A stretch of 64,000 bases of DNA from Biomphalaria glabrata. Taxonomy: Eukaryota > Mollusca > Gastropoda > Planorbidae. Numbering within the stretch: position 1 is the stretch's first letter; every line of letters begins with the position of its first letter. Location of the stretch: positions 30,572,602 through 30,636,601 of the forward strand of contig NC_074711.1 of NCBI RefSeq assembly GCF_947242115.1. The letters are read 5' to 3'. Both the position numbers and the translations under genes were made by a program. This document shows, one piece after another, positions 46,201 through 56,098 of the stretch. The notes beneath the pieces are model-generated. The model did no database searches. It was not told the DNA's origin and worked only from the letters and a program-made list of their open reading frames with translations.

Positions 46201-46369
46201 ATAAAGATCTAAAAATGTTCATAATAAAAAGAAAATTACCATTTAGCAAGTGAATCTCAGTTTCATTCAGGGACTCAGTGCGTGAATCTGATTCTTCTGT
46301 CTCTGCTGTCTCCATAGCAATTAATGTGCTACTTCTTGTCTTCATTCTGTTTCCTTTTTTGCTGAACAT
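34275..46369 (-). CDS. UIMC1: RAP80 homologue (BRCA1-A complex subunit), 14 coding exons, 911 aa
   Basis: RAP80 binds Lys63-linked ubiquitin at DNA breaks and brings in the BRCA1-A complex in the nucleus. Exons (5' to 3'): 46369-46240, 44213-44152, 42994-42959, 42379-42068, 41939-41812, 41716-41602, 40612-40572, 40340-40319, 40196-38613, 38355-38283, 38153-38129, 36713-36607, 36067-36049, 34356-34275. All phases agree and total 2736 nt. Residues 58-70 (EEKLEILRAISES) fit a ubiquitin-interacting motif. Residues 297-338 (NPDQYTEIVKLVYDIYFRRL to VVPGP) resemble the vertebrate NPNQYTKV...PVLPRP region. Two fingers follow: C813/C816/H828/C832 (CPICGEHFNEEKIEEHASNC) and C844/C847/H859/C863 (CSFCHVEMTSDVIRQHEVKC), matching the RAP80 pair. 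Human RAP80 (719 aa) has two UIMs; only one is evident here. The start is the first in-frame ATG. Confidence 0.88.
35205..35720 (+). pseudogene. LINE C-terminal fragment in a RAP80 intron
   Basis: On the plus strand, fragments in shifting frames read GISWQDYLTKKHVLLEAGLD, SIEAPL, then MEDKYVPKTIFFGKLK, GSEESSWQQMVSERDRWRTF and a degraded VQYAGRNW. That order is typical of RTE-like LINE C-termini that end in a zinc finger. It is inactive and antisense to the gene. Confidence 0.7.
36175..36420 (+). pseudogene. LINE C-terminal fragment (second copy) in a RAP80 intron
   Basis: DIEESSWRALKKG, then FVEYRHRQRKLKTA and a degraded VAKYVG segment mirror the 35205-35720 fragment in the same strand and order. 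Short and heavily decayed. Confidence 0.55.
38613..40196 (-). CDS. UIMC1: RAP80 large central exon (1584 nt)
   Basis: It encodes residues 283-810. It starts LSLWSFLRQSKTQINPDQYT in the region likened to the vertebrate Abraxas-binding part, then continues as a long hydrophilic Ser/Lys/Glu-rich segment with acidic clusters (ELIEEEESENEFE) and Lys-rich, nuclear-signal-like clusters (KPKRTKRSKDLSKKSKKK, residues about 760-780). It ends VVEKK at an AAA|GTAAGC donor. The low-complexity middle is expected to be disordered. Confidence 0.88.
42400..44150. other. RAP80 intron DNA
   Basis: Apart from the 36-nt exon at 42959-42994, this is AT-rich sequence with no element recognised. Confidence 0.55.
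44215..45296. other. RAP80 intron DNA
   Basis: AT-rich with homopolymer runs. No recognisable gene or repeat ends. Confidence 0.55.
45301..46031 (+). mobile_element. Solo LTR (731 bp), TGTTAT...GTAACA family
   Basis: It starts TGTTATAAACC and ends ATTCGTAACA, with a 4-bp duplication ATAC (45297-45300 and 46032-46035). The GC content is higher than in the surrounding intron. CTATATAAAGAGCGG (45563-45577) is a good TATA box, and TTGTCAAGTTCTT lies in the 3' part. No internal genes. Fossil of a probable Ty3-like family, antisense to RAP80 in its first intron. Confidence 0.8.
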
Positions 46370-46626
46370 TGTTATTTTTACATAGACCTGGAATCTAGAT
46401 CTAGCTCTAGTTAAGTCTAGTGACAATCTAGTCTGAATCTAGAGTAATCTAGTGAATGAAAATGTAGATGTAACAATAGTAACAAACATAATAATTATTA
46501 TTTAATAGAGTCTAGTATTTAAAGATTAGCCCTGATTGTCAATGCGTAGGTTATAATATTCTAGCACCAATCTTTGGTAGGTGCACAATTTTTGAATGCA
46601 CCTTTTAGTTGCGCTGCTTTTTTAGC

Positions 46627-47305
46627 TTATGGAGTTTTTTTTTTATTTTGATGATGTAATGTTTCTTTAAGGCTTGTCTGTGTGCCCCTTTAGGGTGAGT
46701 CCATCCCATCCCAGTGGCGCTACAGCCCATGGAGGGCTCTGGCCTGCTTTAACACATCCTTCCATTCAGATCTCTCCTGGGCCTTTTGTCTCCACGCCCT
46801 AACCCCAAGCTGCTTCAGATCTGCTTCCACGTCATCTATCCATCGCATTCGGAGTCTGCCTTTGGGTCGCCTGCCTTTTGGTTTTTGCCTGTATACGATC
46901 CTTTTCCAGGCCTAGGTCGTTTTCCGCTGAGATCTGTCCGGGTTTTCTTGTGTGTATTAGCTTTCGTAACAGTATTTTTTATATGACAGAGTGGTTAGCC
47001 CTGTGCATAACCATCTGGGGGGCTGCCCCTTTCAGCTCTCTGGATAGCTGCCTTTATTTTCGGGTAAGGTGCCCTAGCCTTTGTGGATCCCTCCACTTCC
47101 TGCAAGGCAGCAGGTTTGATTTTGGTCCACCCCGGGTATTTTATTTCCCCGGTACCCACCATATCTGGAGGGCATTCCCCTATCCGCCACCTGGGGAGGC
47201 GCTCAATGGGAGATCAAAAACTCCACACGAGCTTTAGGGTGAGTATCTAAGGCAATAATGTATTTCGCAGTTGTTTCGCTGCCATTGTGTATTAGACTAG
47301 AACTT
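46627..47305. repeat. Duplicated segment, copy 1 (interrupted)
   Basis: TTATGGAG, a T-run, TTTTGATGATGTAATG, TTTAGGGTGAGT, then ATCTAAGGCAATAATG and CATTGTGTATTAGACTAG recur at 47801-47933. Copy 1 is split by the 46701-47232 insertion. Confidence 0.85.
46701..47232 (-). mobile_element. Internally deleted LINE (532 bp) with 12-bp target duplication
   Basis: TTTAGGGTGAGT is duplicated at 46689-46700 and 47233-47244 and is single in the paralogous copy (47861-47872). On the minus strand the right part reads as a LINE 5' leader (GCAGCTATCCAGAGAGC, GCCCCCCAGATGG). The left part encodes a LINE C-terminus: KGRLRMRWIDDVEADLKQLG, then VRAWRQKAQERSEW and QARALHGL. Everything between is missing, so it has moved by borrowed machinery or been deleted after insertion. 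Confidence 0.75.
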
Positions 47306-47800
47306 TCAATTTGTCTTTCTTACGTCCCAACAGGGAGTTAGTGATGGGATTGTAGGTTGAGTCTACACTAGTGTCAGCAGTGAGCTAGTGTTGTGCGATA
47401 GTTGTGAGAGGCAAAATACGTAGTGATGCATTGTGTTGGTATTATGGGACCACAAGGTGCAGAATGCTTACTTGACTATTAATATAATATCTATAGTAGT
47501 ATAATATTTGGACATTTTTAAATTCAATAATAGATTACTCTATCAATTGTATTCATTGTAAATTATTTCAGTTCATTAAATATTATAGTGACATGTTAAC
47601 ATGTAGTCAATTATATATTTTAAGCATGAATATGTATATTGATTGTTAGGGGCCCAGGATAATGAGCTAAGGCTTACAACATAACCCCTGACACTGATGA
47701 CCTTGTAAACTGGCCTTCTATTCTGGTCATTCTGTATTAGCATTCCTCAAACTGTGGGGCCCACCTCCCAAGGGATTATTTAATGGATAAATTATAAAAT

Positions 47801-47933
47801 TTATGGAGTTTTTTTTATTTTGATGATGTAATGTTTCTTTAAGGCTTGTCTGTGTGCCCCTTTAGGGTGAGTATCTAAGGCAATAATGTATTTCGCAGTT
47901 GTTTCGCTGCCATTGTGTATTAGACTAGAACTT
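47801..47933. repeat. Duplicated segment, copy 2 (uninterrupted)
   Basis: Matches 46627-47305 without the insertion, giving the empty site for the deleted LINE. The origin of the duplicated segment itself is unknown. Confidence 0.85.
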
Positions 47934-47959
47934 AAGTTAATGTGAAAGTCAGTCGTGAG

Positions 47960-48430
47960 TGAGCCGTTACAGTCGATACAGACAATGTAAGACGTGTGCG
48001 GCTCTAGTGGAAGAGAAATGTGTACGACTCAATGCAAGTTAACTAGGGTAGAGTTAACTGGAGTGGACTACTGTCGTTAAAGTCTATACAGCAAACTACA
48101 GTGGACTTGAGCCGTTACAGTCGATACAGTCGATGTAAGACGTGTGCGGCTCGGATTCGGTAGACTTGAGTACGACTTGGTTCAGCTTTGGGAGACCTGG
48201 AGCGACACTGGGAAGTGTGTCGTTGGACTGTTCTGTGGAATACGGCTCGATGCAAGTTGAGAAGAGATGAATTGCAACGAAGTATAGCTAACTGTAAACT
48301 GACAGATATTGTACAGTCTACGCTACATGTTACAGTGACCAATTGTTAGAGTTAATAGTCATTAAAGTTATATGAAACTGAAAGTTTAGTCGTCAAGTTC
48401 TTTGCTGTGTTTTTATTTGTGTGACAACTA
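47960..48430 (+). mobile_element. Probable LTR fragment
   Basis: The 3' portion (ATTAAAGTTATATGAAACTG, then GTCGTCAAGTTCTTTG) resembles the end region of the LTR at 45301-46031. An internal direct repeat (GAGCCGTTACAGTCGATACA at 47961 and about 48110) is present. The ends are not defined and no target duplication was found. Confidence 0.4.
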
Positions 48431-48479
48431 ATACATCTAGCCAGAAGATTCAGAAATACGAAACAATATTAATATATAT

Positions 48480-49065
48480 TATAATAAATCTACTGATCTA
48501 GAAATAGAAAAATCTTGATCTATAGTACTATAATATTAATACTAATTTAATCTAGATCATTTATTCATTTATTATTAATAATGATTAATATATAGACTAG
48601 ATCTAGTATAATATAGATATTCTGATATTGTTATAACCCTGCCATGCACACCGCCATCCAAGATAGAGTGCAGAAAGTGCGCACTATTAGTGACTAGACT
48701 AGTCGGTGTTCAGTTTTATAAGAATCTACCTGTTTACCATATCATATGTATATAGATTTATAGTATGTGACAGTAATATAAGTATTAAAGTATCATCCGA
48801 GTATCACTATCAGATCACTACTATTACTATCAGTTCAGTATCATGAGTATTCATGAGTATGTCTATGTGAATGACACTGAATGAATGTGTCTAGATCTAG
48901 AAATCTAATCTAGATCTAATATAGTTAAATTAGTCTACTAGTATTCTAGAGTAGAGTCATTAGAGATAATAGTCTATAGCTAGATTTAGATAGATCTAGA
49001 TCTAGATCTAGCCAGAATCTAGATCTACTGATCTACTCTAGGCTAAGACAATTTTTTGTTTCACT
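48480..49065. repeat. Low-complexity TAGATC/CTAGAT-rich stretch
   Basis: Dominated by TAGATCTAGATC-type words and AT runs, merging into ordinary AT-rich DNA. No coding potential. Confidence 0.7.
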
Positions 49066-49193
49066 TACCGTCGTTCGCTAGATTTCTAATTTTTAATATA
49101 CATCTATAGTAGATCTATTGACCGCGCTAACATTCAATCCAAAATAGAAAACTATATTGAGTTGAACTAAATTATTTACATTTTGATATAGAT

Positions 49194-49725
49194 CAGTGAT
49201 TCCTAAAGTGGTTTATATAGACCCCCAAGCCCCAAGGGTCTACGGAGACATCCAAGGAGTCTACGAAAGTGAAAAAATAAATTGGGGGTCTATGAGATAT
49301 CCATCTGGGTCTACGATAATACATTTCATTTAAGTGACTTTAATTTTTTGCATCCTGTTAATGTAATTAATTCATACACTAATATAGGCCTATGTATTAA
49401 ATTGTACTTTAGTTAATCCTTTGAATATTTATCCTGCTAATCAAACCAAAAAAAAATGTTGTATTTAATTTCAATACTTATTTAAATAGCTTAATTTTGT
49501 CTACACGTAACTAATGTTTAACAAAAAGAAATGTAGACTGTACAGTGTTGTTGATTTAAAATTGGGATTTACTCCTTCCTTTTTAAACAATCAGTTGCCT
49601 AGGGGCCTTTTTTTATGACAATATGAAACTAATTACGCTGGAGGATCATCTGAGACAATGCCACCCTGACAAAATAGATACAGATTTGAAAAATGTTCGA
49701 ACACTCAAAGATAAGGTTTGTGAGA
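49194..49725 (+). mobile_element. hAT element 5' fragment with BED-finger remnant (SCAND3/ZBED5 type)
   Basis: CAGTGATTCCTAAAGTGG is a typical hAT-type terminus, followed by GGGTCTACGGAGAC repeats. Near 49540-49715 the plus strand reads LGFTPSFLNNQLPRGL, then KLITLEDHLRQCHPDKIDTD and LKNVRTLKDK, like the BED zinc-finger start of ZBED5/SCAND3-type transposases. The rest is absent. Confidence 0.6.
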
Positions 49726-49754
49726 GTCTTACAATATCCTTTTACTTATAACAA

Positions 49755-50002
49755 TTAACTTGGGAAGACATAACCTTAGACCGCACTACTTGGAGAGAGA
49801 CGGTGACCAAGAAAGCTATAGACTTCGAGAAAACATGGGCCTCGATTCTTGAAGAAAAGCGTGCCACACGGAAAATGGCCAGCTCCTCTTCCATCAAAGC
49901 GAAAGCCACGTTGACATGCAATATATGTGGACGGGAGCGTCTCTCCAAAATAGGCCTCCACAGCCATATGAAAAAGTGTTCGAGTGTTCGGTACATTTGC
50001 TA
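49755..50002 (+). pseudogene. LINE C-terminus with zinc finger
   Basis: The open frame reads DRTTWRETVTKKAIDFEKTW, then ILEEKRATRKMASSSSIKAK, then CNICGRERLSKIGLHSHMKK and a final C. This is the C-terminal CxxC...HxxxC finger of RTE-like LINE ORFs, ending in TAA at 50002. Only the tail is present. Confidence 0.7.
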
Positions 50003-50009
50003 AAAGACA

Positions 50010-50690
50010 TTTCATTGCACGTTGCGTACCTTTTTCTTTTTTATACAAGTCATTACATTTGATTCAGTAATAGTGTCTTAAAAGTCAATGTTTGTACAAC
50101 TTCTTAACAGAATTAAACGACTTAAAGGTGTTTCAAATGAACAAACAAATGTGTATTTGTTCTATTTCTTATTATACACTTCTAGGTGTAAAACTATTAA
50201 ACATTGATAAAAACTATTATCTAGTTCTATGCCATTATTCAACAGTAAAAAGATATAAATTTATTTACAAAGTCAGAAACAATTGCAAGTATTTCTAAAC
50301 TTGTGTATGTTTCTTGTTCAATGGAAAGAACACCAAACTAAGCCAACTTCCTCTGTGTTATAGAAATTCTTAAATACTTTTTGATCAGTCGAAACATCGA
50401 GAATAGCATGTATGATGTGACAATGTTTGGAAAACTTGAAAATAAAAGAAACAGATTGAGCCTTAAGAAAGTTGAATAATTAGCAGCTGTGTCGAAATTT
50501 TCTATTCGAGACCACCAGAACTATCTCTATAGACATAATTGTCGCCCCCCCCCCTGCTTTTTTTTCTGTGCAACACATTAATATTAGCACAACCAAACTC
50601 TCTCACCCACCCCTCCCTAATTCATGTAGGCTAATACTTTCAATAGTTTTATGAGCATTCATTAAAAAAAAAAGATGGGGCGATCTGGCA
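50010..50690. other. Intergenic DNA, nothing recognised
   Basis: AT-rich with a C-run at about 50545. No supported gene or repeat. Confidence 0.55.
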
Positions 50691-50711
50691 AGATTTGTCA
50701 CCAAAACGTAT

Positions 50712-50962
50712 ATTATTGCTGAGTGGTAATGCACTTTCATTCCGAACCGAGGGAGTCCCGGGCTCGAATTCTGGTGAAGACTGGGATTTTTATGACACCT
50801 CTGAGTCCACCCAGCTCTAATGTGTACCTGACTTTGGTTGTGGCAAAATAATAGGCGTTTGGTCATTGTGCTGGCCACATGACACCCTCGTTAACCATAA
50901 GTCATAGAAACAGACCTCTACATCATCTGCCCATAGATCGCAAGATAAAAACTTTTCTTTAC
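50712..50962 (+). mobile_element. tRNA-derived SINE, diverged copy
   Basis: TTGCTGAGTGGTAATGC (A-box-like) and GGGCTCGAATTCTGG (B-box-like) head a body matching 25671-25925 (CACCCAGCTCTAATG, GTGCTGGCCACATGACACCC, ACATCATCTGCCC). Confidence 0.85.
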
Positions 50963-50964
50963 AT

Positions 50965-51878
50965 TACTTTTACAACTACAATTGATAATCCTAATGAAAG
51001 CAGTTACTTGCTTTAAAGCAATCCAATCCACTGGCACACAGGCTCTGGCAGAGTAAAAGGGTTAAATGTTTTGAAATTAAAGTTTCGTGTAACCTTTAGG
51101 ACGTTTTGAGGGAACTTATAATCATTTTTTTTTTTTACAAAAGTCCAATTTTTTTTTTTACTTTGATATCATCCCCAAGTTCTCAAATGGTCATGAATTA
51201 TCGATCCAAGCGCAATGAACCTCTTCGTGCAATTGATGCAACGCCAGCGTTTGTGGGCCCCTAATGGTTGTGGGCCCGGGTTCATTTAACCCCTTCGCCT
51301 TGAGATGCAATAAAATTACTGATTTCCTCGCCAGTTTGGCACAAACAAGTCAGGGACATTTTCTTAATCTCGTGATAACTTTCACGAAGGAAATTTCACA
51401 CCACTACTTACTCATGGAGAAAATGCGTTAGACGACGTAGAAATACTGACTCGAATCCACAATAATGCAGAGTTAAATTCCTGGATATTCTTGTGCGCCT
51501 TAATTGTCTCTATATGCGATCACAAAATAGTAGAGTATTGTCTTGAAACAGTGTTTTTTTTGTTTTTTACATTGATATACCCGAGTAGGCATTAACAGTT
51601 TACTAAACAAATCGATGAATAGAAATGTGAAAATTGCAATATAAGGACGATGGCTATTCATGATGTGGTTATGGTTAGAGTGCTGTCTTGTAATAACTGT
51701 CCCAATATGTATTAATGAAATGATGATACGATTTATCAAGGATTATGGTATTTTAAAATCATCATCTAGGCTTTTGAGTTTGTTCTAATGCTGTAATATT
51801 CGTAAGTAACTTTTGAAATAAGGTTTCTGCATGTAAAAAAAATATGCTAAAAAGCTCAATGACACAATAACCATTACA
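50965..51878. other. Intergenic DNA, nothing recognised
   Basis: AT-rich. Small open frames look random. Confidence 0.5.
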
Positions 51879-51879
51879 G

Positions 51880-51957
51880 GATCTCATGTTAAATGTTGGG
51901 GATAAAGACGTTCTCAAGAAATTGTTATGGACACAAGCAGAAACAAATAGTAACCAG
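51880..51957 (+). CDS. Orphan candidate exon, 78 nt, phase 0/0
   Basis: ACCATTACAG acceptor, 26 open codons (DLMLNVGDKDVLKKLLWTQA then ETNSNQ) and a CCAG|GTAGTT donor. The composition looks coding. No flanking exon could be linked, so it may belong to a gene with distant exons or be chance. Confidence 0.35.
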
Positions 51958-52024
51958 GTAGTTTGTCGACGAGGGACTTATAATAAACTAGTCGACCGGT
52001 GGCGTAGCATGCGCCGCTATTTTG

Positions 52025-52671
52025 CAGGGCCGGCCTTGGGCCACTGCAACCTATGCGACCGCAGTGGGCCCCGCACTTTCATAGGACCCGCGCTAATTCA
52101 AGGTGTACACATTATAAAATTAAACCATTTTATAACTTAAAACAGATTTCCCGCGCGCCCTCCTGTCGATTTACCAGGAGCTCCTGGAAATTTCCCGAAA
52201 TTGCAAAAGATACGAAAAAGTCTTTAAAATATACGGAATATAAAGACAAAAATTGTCATTTTGGGGTGTCCTTCAATATGGAAAACGCCAATCCTACGCG
52301 CAATAAATAAAAACGGCATTATGCATTAGCCGTAATTGTGTAATCTTGTGAAAGAAGCTTCTCGCGCCTCAAACTAATGAAGAATTACTTGAGGTCAACA
52401 ATTCTCAAAGATAGATTGAAACATTTGATAATTCTTGCTGTTGAGCGTGATCTATGTAGGAAACAGAATTATTATGATATACTGTAAGACTTTTCTACAC
52501 GCAAGACTAGTAAAGTAATTCTTTGCGTAGTAAAGAATGAATAAAATGCATAAACGAATTTATTTTCTAGTAGAAACTCTTAAATTTCACTTATTATCCG
52601 CTTCCCTACCCAAACTTGGCCCCGCGAAATCAGTTTGGCATAGGGCCCCACAATTATTAAGTTCGGCCCTG
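52025..52671 (+). mobile_element. ZMYM1-like hAT element, internally deleted (647 bp)
   Basis: The ends are CAGGGCCGGCCTTGGG and TTAAGTTCGGCCCTG (inverted match over CAGGGCCG). Flanks CTATTTTG (52017-52024) and CTATTTAG (52672-52679) look like an 8-bp duplication with one change. At 52343-52490 the frame SCERSFSRLKLMKNYLRSTI, LKDRLKHLIILAVERDL, ending at a stop, is the C-terminal dimerisation motif of these transposases. Most of the transposase is missing. The stretch before the left end is shared with the copy at 25033. Confidence 0.78.
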
Positions 52672-52679
52672 CTATTTAG

Positions 52680-53270
52680 TGACGGGTGAATATACATAGT
52701 AGATTACTTGTTCTCTTTCCATGACTTCTTGGTCACAACGGTTAAGTCCGGCGCTGCTATTTAGTGTTTGTAAAATGTTTTTTGTAAAATGTTTTACATG
52801 TTTCGGATGTTCCTTCAGAGTTGAAGATAGTTTACTTCCTAGTCCAAACCTTCCGCAGAAGGAAGGGGGGTGGGAGCGGGATAAATCTAAGCGGCAGTCC
52901 AGCGCGCAAACCGCACGACCAGGCAGCCATCCGTAGTGACCGGTGAATACTTGTTCTCCCCCCGCTCTTGTTTTTATTTGTGGGGTGACTATCCGCAGAA
53001 ATAAGAGAGTGATCTTTCCTTTCCTTCTTCTTCTCGTCCAAACTCTTGAGCGACGAAGATAATTATATATAGAGATTATCACTTGAATGTGAATACATTT
53101 ATCTGTTGCAAGAACGTTTCATGTGACTTCCTTTTCAAATTTTTGGTTTGTTTTGTTTTACATGTTTTGGTTGTTACTTCAAAATAGCCCTAACATCCCA
53201 CAGGACGGGCAGAGTTCGAACCCGATCGAGACGACATTCCAGAACGCATAACACACGAATAGGCAATTAT
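52680..53270. repeat. GC-richer dispersed-repeat patchwork
   Basis: It contains two similar blocks (GTGACGGGTGAATA near 52679 and GTGACCGGTGAATACTTG near 52937), a purine-rich AGAAGGAAGGGGGG tract and, near 53210, GAGTTCGAACCCGATC, which resembles a pol III B box. Family not identified. Confidence 0.45.
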
Positions 53271-53619
53271 CAAGTGTTATGTTTTACTTTTTTTAGTTAT
53301 ATATCAAAATAATATAATAAACTAATAGAGATGTGATTGAACTGAAATGTTTTTTGTACAAATTTCAAGTTCCAACAGCCTTTAAGTCTATTTACACGTA
53401 GAAACACAATACATTATTGAAATCCACGTTTGCATATTTGCGTTCAGTTTTAGGTCCTATGCATTATCTTATGGACCTAATCGTACGGTAGCGCTCGAGC
53501 CGATTTTGACACCCAGTCCGCCTCTGCGCGGTAACCACTGCATTGTTACCACGGTAACGTATAGCGTCGGAATCCACGATGGCAATGTTGATATTGGGGG
53601 TCCACGATCTAGGCCTAAT

Positions 53620-53960
53620 AGAATAATAATAAAATACGCATCCTCTGTTTAGGACCCCTCAACTCAAGAAAACATTAAGAAACTGGAACATAATAGAGCA
53701 GTGAGATTCATAACAAACGAATATTCACATTGACTAGAGTAACACCTTTAGTGAAATCACTAAATTTAGAAATCCTTCAGGAGAGAACACTCAGAATTAA
53801 ATTAGCAATTAGCCTATACATAAAACACAGAACCATAATCTTCAAATACAAAAACAAAATCTAATTAAATACTCAAGACATTCCTCGTTCCATAAGCTTG
53901 GACAAATTTGTACAAATGCTCCTTCTTCCCAAGTGCTATTATAGCATGGAAAACCAGTGA
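53620..53960 (+). pseudogene. LINE RT C-terminal fragment (CR1/Jockey-like)
   Basis: SSVWDPSTQENIKKLEHNRA, then VRFITNEYSH, VTPLVKSLNLEILQERTLRI and FHKLGQICTNAPSS in shifting frames follow the usual order of such LINE C-termini. Several stops and shifts; inactive. Confidence 0.7.
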
Positions 53961-53994
53961 CTTGGCAGAATGATGCGTATGATGTAATCCTCTT

Positions 53995-54021
53995 TTTTTT
54001 TTTTTTTGAAGTAACTTTCTT

Positions 54022-54073
<52 letters not shown>

Positions 54074-54075
54074 GG

Positions 54076-54125
<50 letters not shown>
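53995..54125. repeat. (T)n, (CT)n and (AT)n simple repeats
   Basis: A T-run, CT dinucleotides, then a long AT tract broken once by GGCC. The small open frame across it is an artefact of the repeat. Confidence 0.92.
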
Positions 54126-54128
<3 letters not shown>

Positions 54129-54959
54129 CTTTTATGTAAAAAAAAAATAATAGGTGCGGTACTCAGTGATGGATTGCCTAACTTTTAACTACTACTAAAT
54201 TAAAAATGAACGTTAAAGTACAAGAAAGTTTTTTTTTTTTTTTCTCACATTGAAATGGGTGCCGTTACGCCGAACCGGTGCGTACCGTCACAAAAAAGCA
54301 CTATATATATATATATACGTTGGGGTGGGGGTTCTTGGGTGAAAAGTATTTATTGTAATAGGCTAATTGTGTAATAAATTTTAAATTTACTTGATTTTAA
54401 GAAGCAATTAAGTTTTACATTTAGAAATGAACTAAAAACTAATAAAAATATATTTTTTTTTTTGCAGGCCACTTACAAAGAGACACAGTAGATGTACGTA
54501 TAGATTTTAGATCTAGTAGGCCTATGTATGGCAGGCATCATTAAAAGTTTTCCCAAATTCTTTTCGTGTTTAGACCATTAGACCTAACCGTGTTCCCGTG
54601 GAGCTGACCCATATATGTTATATTTTCGCACTAAAATTAGTAGTTTCGCTATTTTATATTTTATTTTCTAAACGTACTTAAGCAAAAGTTTACTTTTAAA
54701 ACACTAGATATACCATTAAAATTGTACTTTTGTCATTCGAATCTTAATATTACACTTTAATGCAAAACTAATTCTCTCGTGACTCCACTTTCTACTAAGT
54801 TCACTCCCCCTAATTAGCATAGCAATGGCTACCACTTTCATAATGATAAAATATTACAGTCAAGTACCCAAAGAAATGTATTAAACTTCTGATAAGAAAT
54901 GGGGTTAAATATGATACTTTCGGTTGAGCTTTTCAGGCACTGTTATACGAGTAAAGGCA

Positions 54960-56098
54960 GCTATTAGATCTAGATTTTAAGGTACATGACATCATGTTAC
55001 ATGTAAATCTAGATAGACTGTAGGAGTGTAGGGTAGCTAGACCGTACGTAGACGAAGGAGTCGCATCGCAATGACTTGACTCTTGATGAGTGAGTGACTA
55101 GTTTAGTAGTTAGACTACTGACTTAGTGACTAGATGTAGATAATGATAAATGATTATCATTATCAGTAGATGATACTAAAAAGTAACTAATTTAACTAAT
55201 GATAGACCATTAGATGATTAGATCTCATCATCTACTCTACTCTAACTCTACTCTGTGACAGTCTGACTGTTGTTACAGTACACTCTGTCACTGTAACTGT
55301 TTACTGTTACTAGTGTTAGTTACTGTAGTCTGTACAGTACTGTCAGTGTCAGTACTGTTCAAAGTACTAGACTGTTGTAGTACTAAGTACAGTCAGTGAG
55401 TCACAGTGTTACCAGTGTAACTGAGTGTAGTACTGCTAAGTCTGTCTACTATCACTATGCTAGTACAGTAGAGTAGTAGATCTAGTTAAATCTAGTAGTG
55501 TAGTAGTGATACTGTACATTGTCTACCGTATAATATGTATAATACAGCGTATTACTAGTATCACTATGTGACTAAAGTTCTAGATCTATATATATAGCAT
55601 CAGTACTGTGAGTACTAGTTACTAGAGTCTATATTTCCAACTCTATATAATATAGATTATAGACTATTAAATTAAATAGTATAGATTATAATAGATCTAG
55701 AATAACTGTAGATTGTAGATCTACTACTACTAATGACTAGAATCTAGATTCAGATGTCAGATCTACAGTTGCCTGAGTTGCTACAGTCTACGCTAGTATA
55801 GAAGTGTACTAGTACTACTCACTACTGTACTAGTCTACAGTGTCTACAGTCAGTAGTATGAAATTTATAGATCTACTATGATGATAATTGATATCATAGT
55901 CAACCACAGTGGACCACACTATTCAGGATTATACTTATACGTTATTCACAGTCTGGGTGACTAATTTTCTGTTGACTGTTGTAGCTTTAAGACTGTTACT
56001 GTTACTAACAGTGTTACAGAGTTACACTGTTAGTATTGCTGTCTTAGTTATAAGTCTCTATGACTTGATCTAGAATGTTAATGATCATTAGATCTAGA
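54960..56098. repeat. Kilobase-scale low-complexity TAG/CTA/AGT/ACT region
   Basis: Nearly all the sequence is built of GACTAG, AGTACT, TAGTAG, CTACAGT and TAGATCTA words without a fixed period. It ends exactly at the target duplication of the hAT-like element at 56099. No open frame of note. Confidence 0.8.

Noticed and set aside
46370-46426. Longer N-terminus for the RAP80 homologue
   Set aside because: The extended frame begins at a TTG, not an ATG; the first in-frame ATG is at 46369.
53957-54139. 60-aa frame rich in Tyr-Ile repeats
   Set aside because: It is the (CT)n/(AT)n simple repeat.
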